From Tetrahymena thermophila SB210 (lineage: Eukaryota > Ciliophora > Oligohymenophorea > Hymenostomatida > Tetrahymenidae), in contig NW_002476405.1 of assembly GCF_000189635.1 (NCBI RefSeq), forward strand, positions 434,001 through 498,000: a DNA stretch of 64,000 nt, written 5' to 3'. Under the pieces are notes generated by a model that worked only from the letters and a program-made list of their open reading frames with translations, was not told where the DNA came from and made no database searches. The translations under genes were made by a program, and so were the position numbers. Shown in pieces: positions 61,261 through 64,000 of this stretch. Each line of letters opens with the position of its first letter. Positions within the stretch are counted from its first letter, which is position 1.

Positions 61261-64000
61261 TATGCAGCATTTCTATCTATTATAATTAATGTATTTTATT
61301 TTAATAATAGCATATTTAATAAATTAAATTTACAAAAAATGAAAAATTTTTGTTGTAAATTATCTTTATTATATATATATAGCCGTTCCTGGTTTTAAAA
61401 TTCCACTGATTGGATATATGTAATCAGCGAAGTTTGTAAAAATAAAATTAAAGTTTTTTTTATAAACTTTATTTTGACTTCAATGAACAATTGTCTAAAA
61501 TAGTTTAATATTTAAATATTTTAGAACCAATCAAAAAGACAATTTACTAAATTTTAAATACATATTAATACTTAAATAAATTACTTTCAAATTAATGAAT
61601 AAAAATATATTTTTTGTCTGAGCTTTTAATTCATTAAAATAAAAACAAACAAATAATTGATATTTCAAATTTAATAATTATTAATTAAATTATTATTATC
61701 AAACAAAAATAGCATATTATAATAATAAAATGCATCAAATGTTTTTATTTTTTAATAAGTTAACTATTACTCTTTTTTTGATACTTAGAAAGTATTATAA
61801 TCATGGTAAAAAGAGAAAGAGAGTTAAGAGTAAAATAAAGACAATAGAGAATTTGAAAGAAAGGACTAGAACTAGATTAGCTATACATTAAATTGTCAAT
61901 TTCTTCAAATCCATACAAAATTGAAATATAAATGCTAAATGCTGATTCTAATACTTTGCTTCTAACAATAAATATCTTAGCAATTTTAACAATAGAGTTC
62001 ATCAATAAAAATTTTCAGTTAGGCAATCTATGTTTTTTGTTGATTAAGTACGAAAAGTTTTCAAAAACATATAATTTATTAGCTCCTAATATTTTGTAAT
62101 TAAGTAGGTCATAGTCTTAATCTTTTATCGAGTGATTTTCTTCTTTGATTTTAAGAATTCTTTTAAATGTTATTTTTAGAAATATGTAAATATATTTAAT
62201 TATGTTTGATTTTTTAAATGCAATAGAAATTTCAAAAAAATGTTTTTAATTAAGTAAAATAACCTATAAATTGTTATAATCAACGTATTTAATTAATTTC
62301 ATTATCCTCAAAAAATATAAAATCACCTTTAGTTGTGGAATTATTTATTGCTAGGTAATAGATATAGCGTTTCAATTTTATTTTTATTAACTATTTAAAA
62401 TTGGTGAGAAGTATAATTGGAATGAGCAAAACAGTAAAATATAATTTGATTTGTATTTGATCTTTTATTTTACTTTGATTTAACGAGTTTCAAGTTAATT
62501 TTTATTCAGTCATAATAATTTTTATAAAGATAGATAATAAATATCTGTTAACACCACCCAACACTATATGAAACAATAATATTTGAAAATAAATTACTTC
62601 TTAGAAACAATATTTTTATTTTTTATAATATAGGCATTAATTTCTTAGTGTCTTAATCAATATTTGAGGATTTAAAATGTTGCTTTTTTCTAAATATTCT
62701 TAAAATTTATTAACTTATTTTAAATTATTTTATTAAAGATAAACTTATGAGATAATTATAATTTGTTGAAAATAATTAGAAAATAATTTATGTAAGTAAT
62801 TATCTTTAGAACTAAATTAACCACTTTTTGATGGTCTCTTTAAATTAAATTAGATTATTCATTTCCATATCTTAAATTCTTTTGAATTTAGATATAAAAT
62901 CTGCTCGCATTCAATAAAATACACATTCATTTTTTATTAAGGGATTTAACAAATGAAATAGTAAGCTTGATGATTATTTTATTGAATAGTGAAAAAGATA
63001 TTTATTGCTCTTGCACATTTAATCTAATTAATTAATTTTATGCCCTTTATATTTATTTACTTATATTAATTTTGTTTACTTTTTCATTTTATGAGTTATT
63101 ATTGATTAATTAAAACACGATATAATTTTTCTTTATGAATTTTGTATTTTTTAAAAATCAAATTTTCTAATTAATTTATTTTCTCCTATTATTTTGATTA
63201 AGCAATTTTAATTTATAAATTTACATTCATAACAATAAGATATTTGTTTTTCCTCCCTTTAATCGAAAAATTGAATTTATTACACAAAAAATTGGATGTT
63301 TTAAAAATCAAATTTACTCATAAATTCATAATATTGATACATAACAATTTTTTTTACTGCGTCTAGTTTTTTACTCAAAAAAAGAATATATTATAATTAC
63401 TTGAAATCTATTTATTTAAAATTTAATTATTATTTTTTTCAATTTTAGTAAAAACACACCTCATTTGTTTCTAATTAACTGTAAAGCCTATTATATTTTT
63501 TATTTCTTAGAGCAAGCTAAAAACTAGATTTTTTAAAAAACTAATGATATTGAGTTAATTTAATTAAAATCTTTATATTTTCCTAACTAATAGATTCATA
63601 CCTTATTGATTTATAACAATATCTACTGATTTAAGTTTTTTACTAAAAAAAATAAATTATAAAAAATTATTATTATTATTTGAAAGATATTGATGTTAAA
63701 CAACTAAATATTATTTTTTTCAATTTTTAACTTACTTTATTAGTTTAGTTAACTGTAAAAACCTATTATTTTTTTTATTTGTAAGCGAAAGCTAAAAAAA
63801 GAGATGGAAAATTTATAATCACTGATAATAAAAGTAAATTAATCTAACTAGATCTCTCTTAAAGCAAATGATATATAATTAATTCACTTAATTATAATCT
63901 TTATATTTACCTAAATAATGATTTCACATATTATATGTTTCACAATCTTTAATGTATTAAGCTTTTTCCTCAAAAACAAAATTATATTATTATTTATATT
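61261..64000. other. non-coding repeated 3' flank and start of a third repeat unit
   Basis: No gene. 61261-62170 resembles 55431-56530 (the 3' flank of the first antigen gene, with a shorter middle). From about 62190 it follows 56640 onward, up to the window end. By position a third antigen gene may lie just beyond 64000; this is inference. Confidence 0.6.

Overview
The window looks like nuclear DNA of a ciliate, very probably Tetrahymena or a close relative. It is extremely AT-rich. Long protein-coding frames run through many in-frame TAA and TAG codons at glutamine positions and end only at TGA. Introns are short and of the GTA...AG type. Conceptual translation with the ciliate code (TAA/TAG = Gln, TGA = stop) gives continuous, homologous proteins where the standard code gives fragments. 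No telomere repeat, tRNA, rRNA or transposase was recognised. I cannot tell a macronuclear from a micronuclear source.

Layout. (1) 1-7591 is mostly non-coding with diverged internal repeats; it holds one small gene for a secreted, probably GPI-anchored Cys-containing surface protein (4251-4598). (2) 7592-48749 is dominated by a same-strand tandem family of five large receptor-like membrane proteins (7592-11792, 21131-26726, 29418-34993, 36141-41837, 42942-48749). Each full-length copy has a signal peptide, a furin-like Cys-rich head, a beta-rich middle, a REJ-like domain with a W-x-C...C core, a GPS box, one membrane helix, a long Gln/Lys/Glu-rich linker and a final cluster of about four helices ending close to the stop. 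This is the order of the first half of polycystin-1-like proteins, without a recognisable PLAT domain and without the six-helix channel. Four copies share five exons with the same intron positions and phases; the first lacks the three 5' exons. (3) Between copies one and two lie two minus-strand paralogues in a direct duplication of about 3.85 kb (12463-15336 and 16355-19251): 957-residue proteins with kinase-like fragments and a C-terminal LRR-like stretch. The second copy carries a one-base frameshift. (4) 49338-50042 (minus) encodes a small type I membrane protein with an eight-Cys ectodomain. An unidentified coding-like island follows at 50698-51002. (5) 51003-64000 holds two immobilization-antigen-like genes made of about 97-residue Cys-rich repeats, one intact (53529-55430) and one frameshifted (59646-61260). 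They sit inside a larger, partly repeated non-coding unit whose third copy starts near 62.1 kb.

Four of the gene groups encode predicted surface or membrane proteins with Cys-rich ectodomains (the small antigen, the REJ/GPS family, the small type I protein, the i-antigen-like genes). The window therefore reads as a gene-duplication-rich surface-protein neighbourhood. How the products interact, if at all, is not shown by the sequence.
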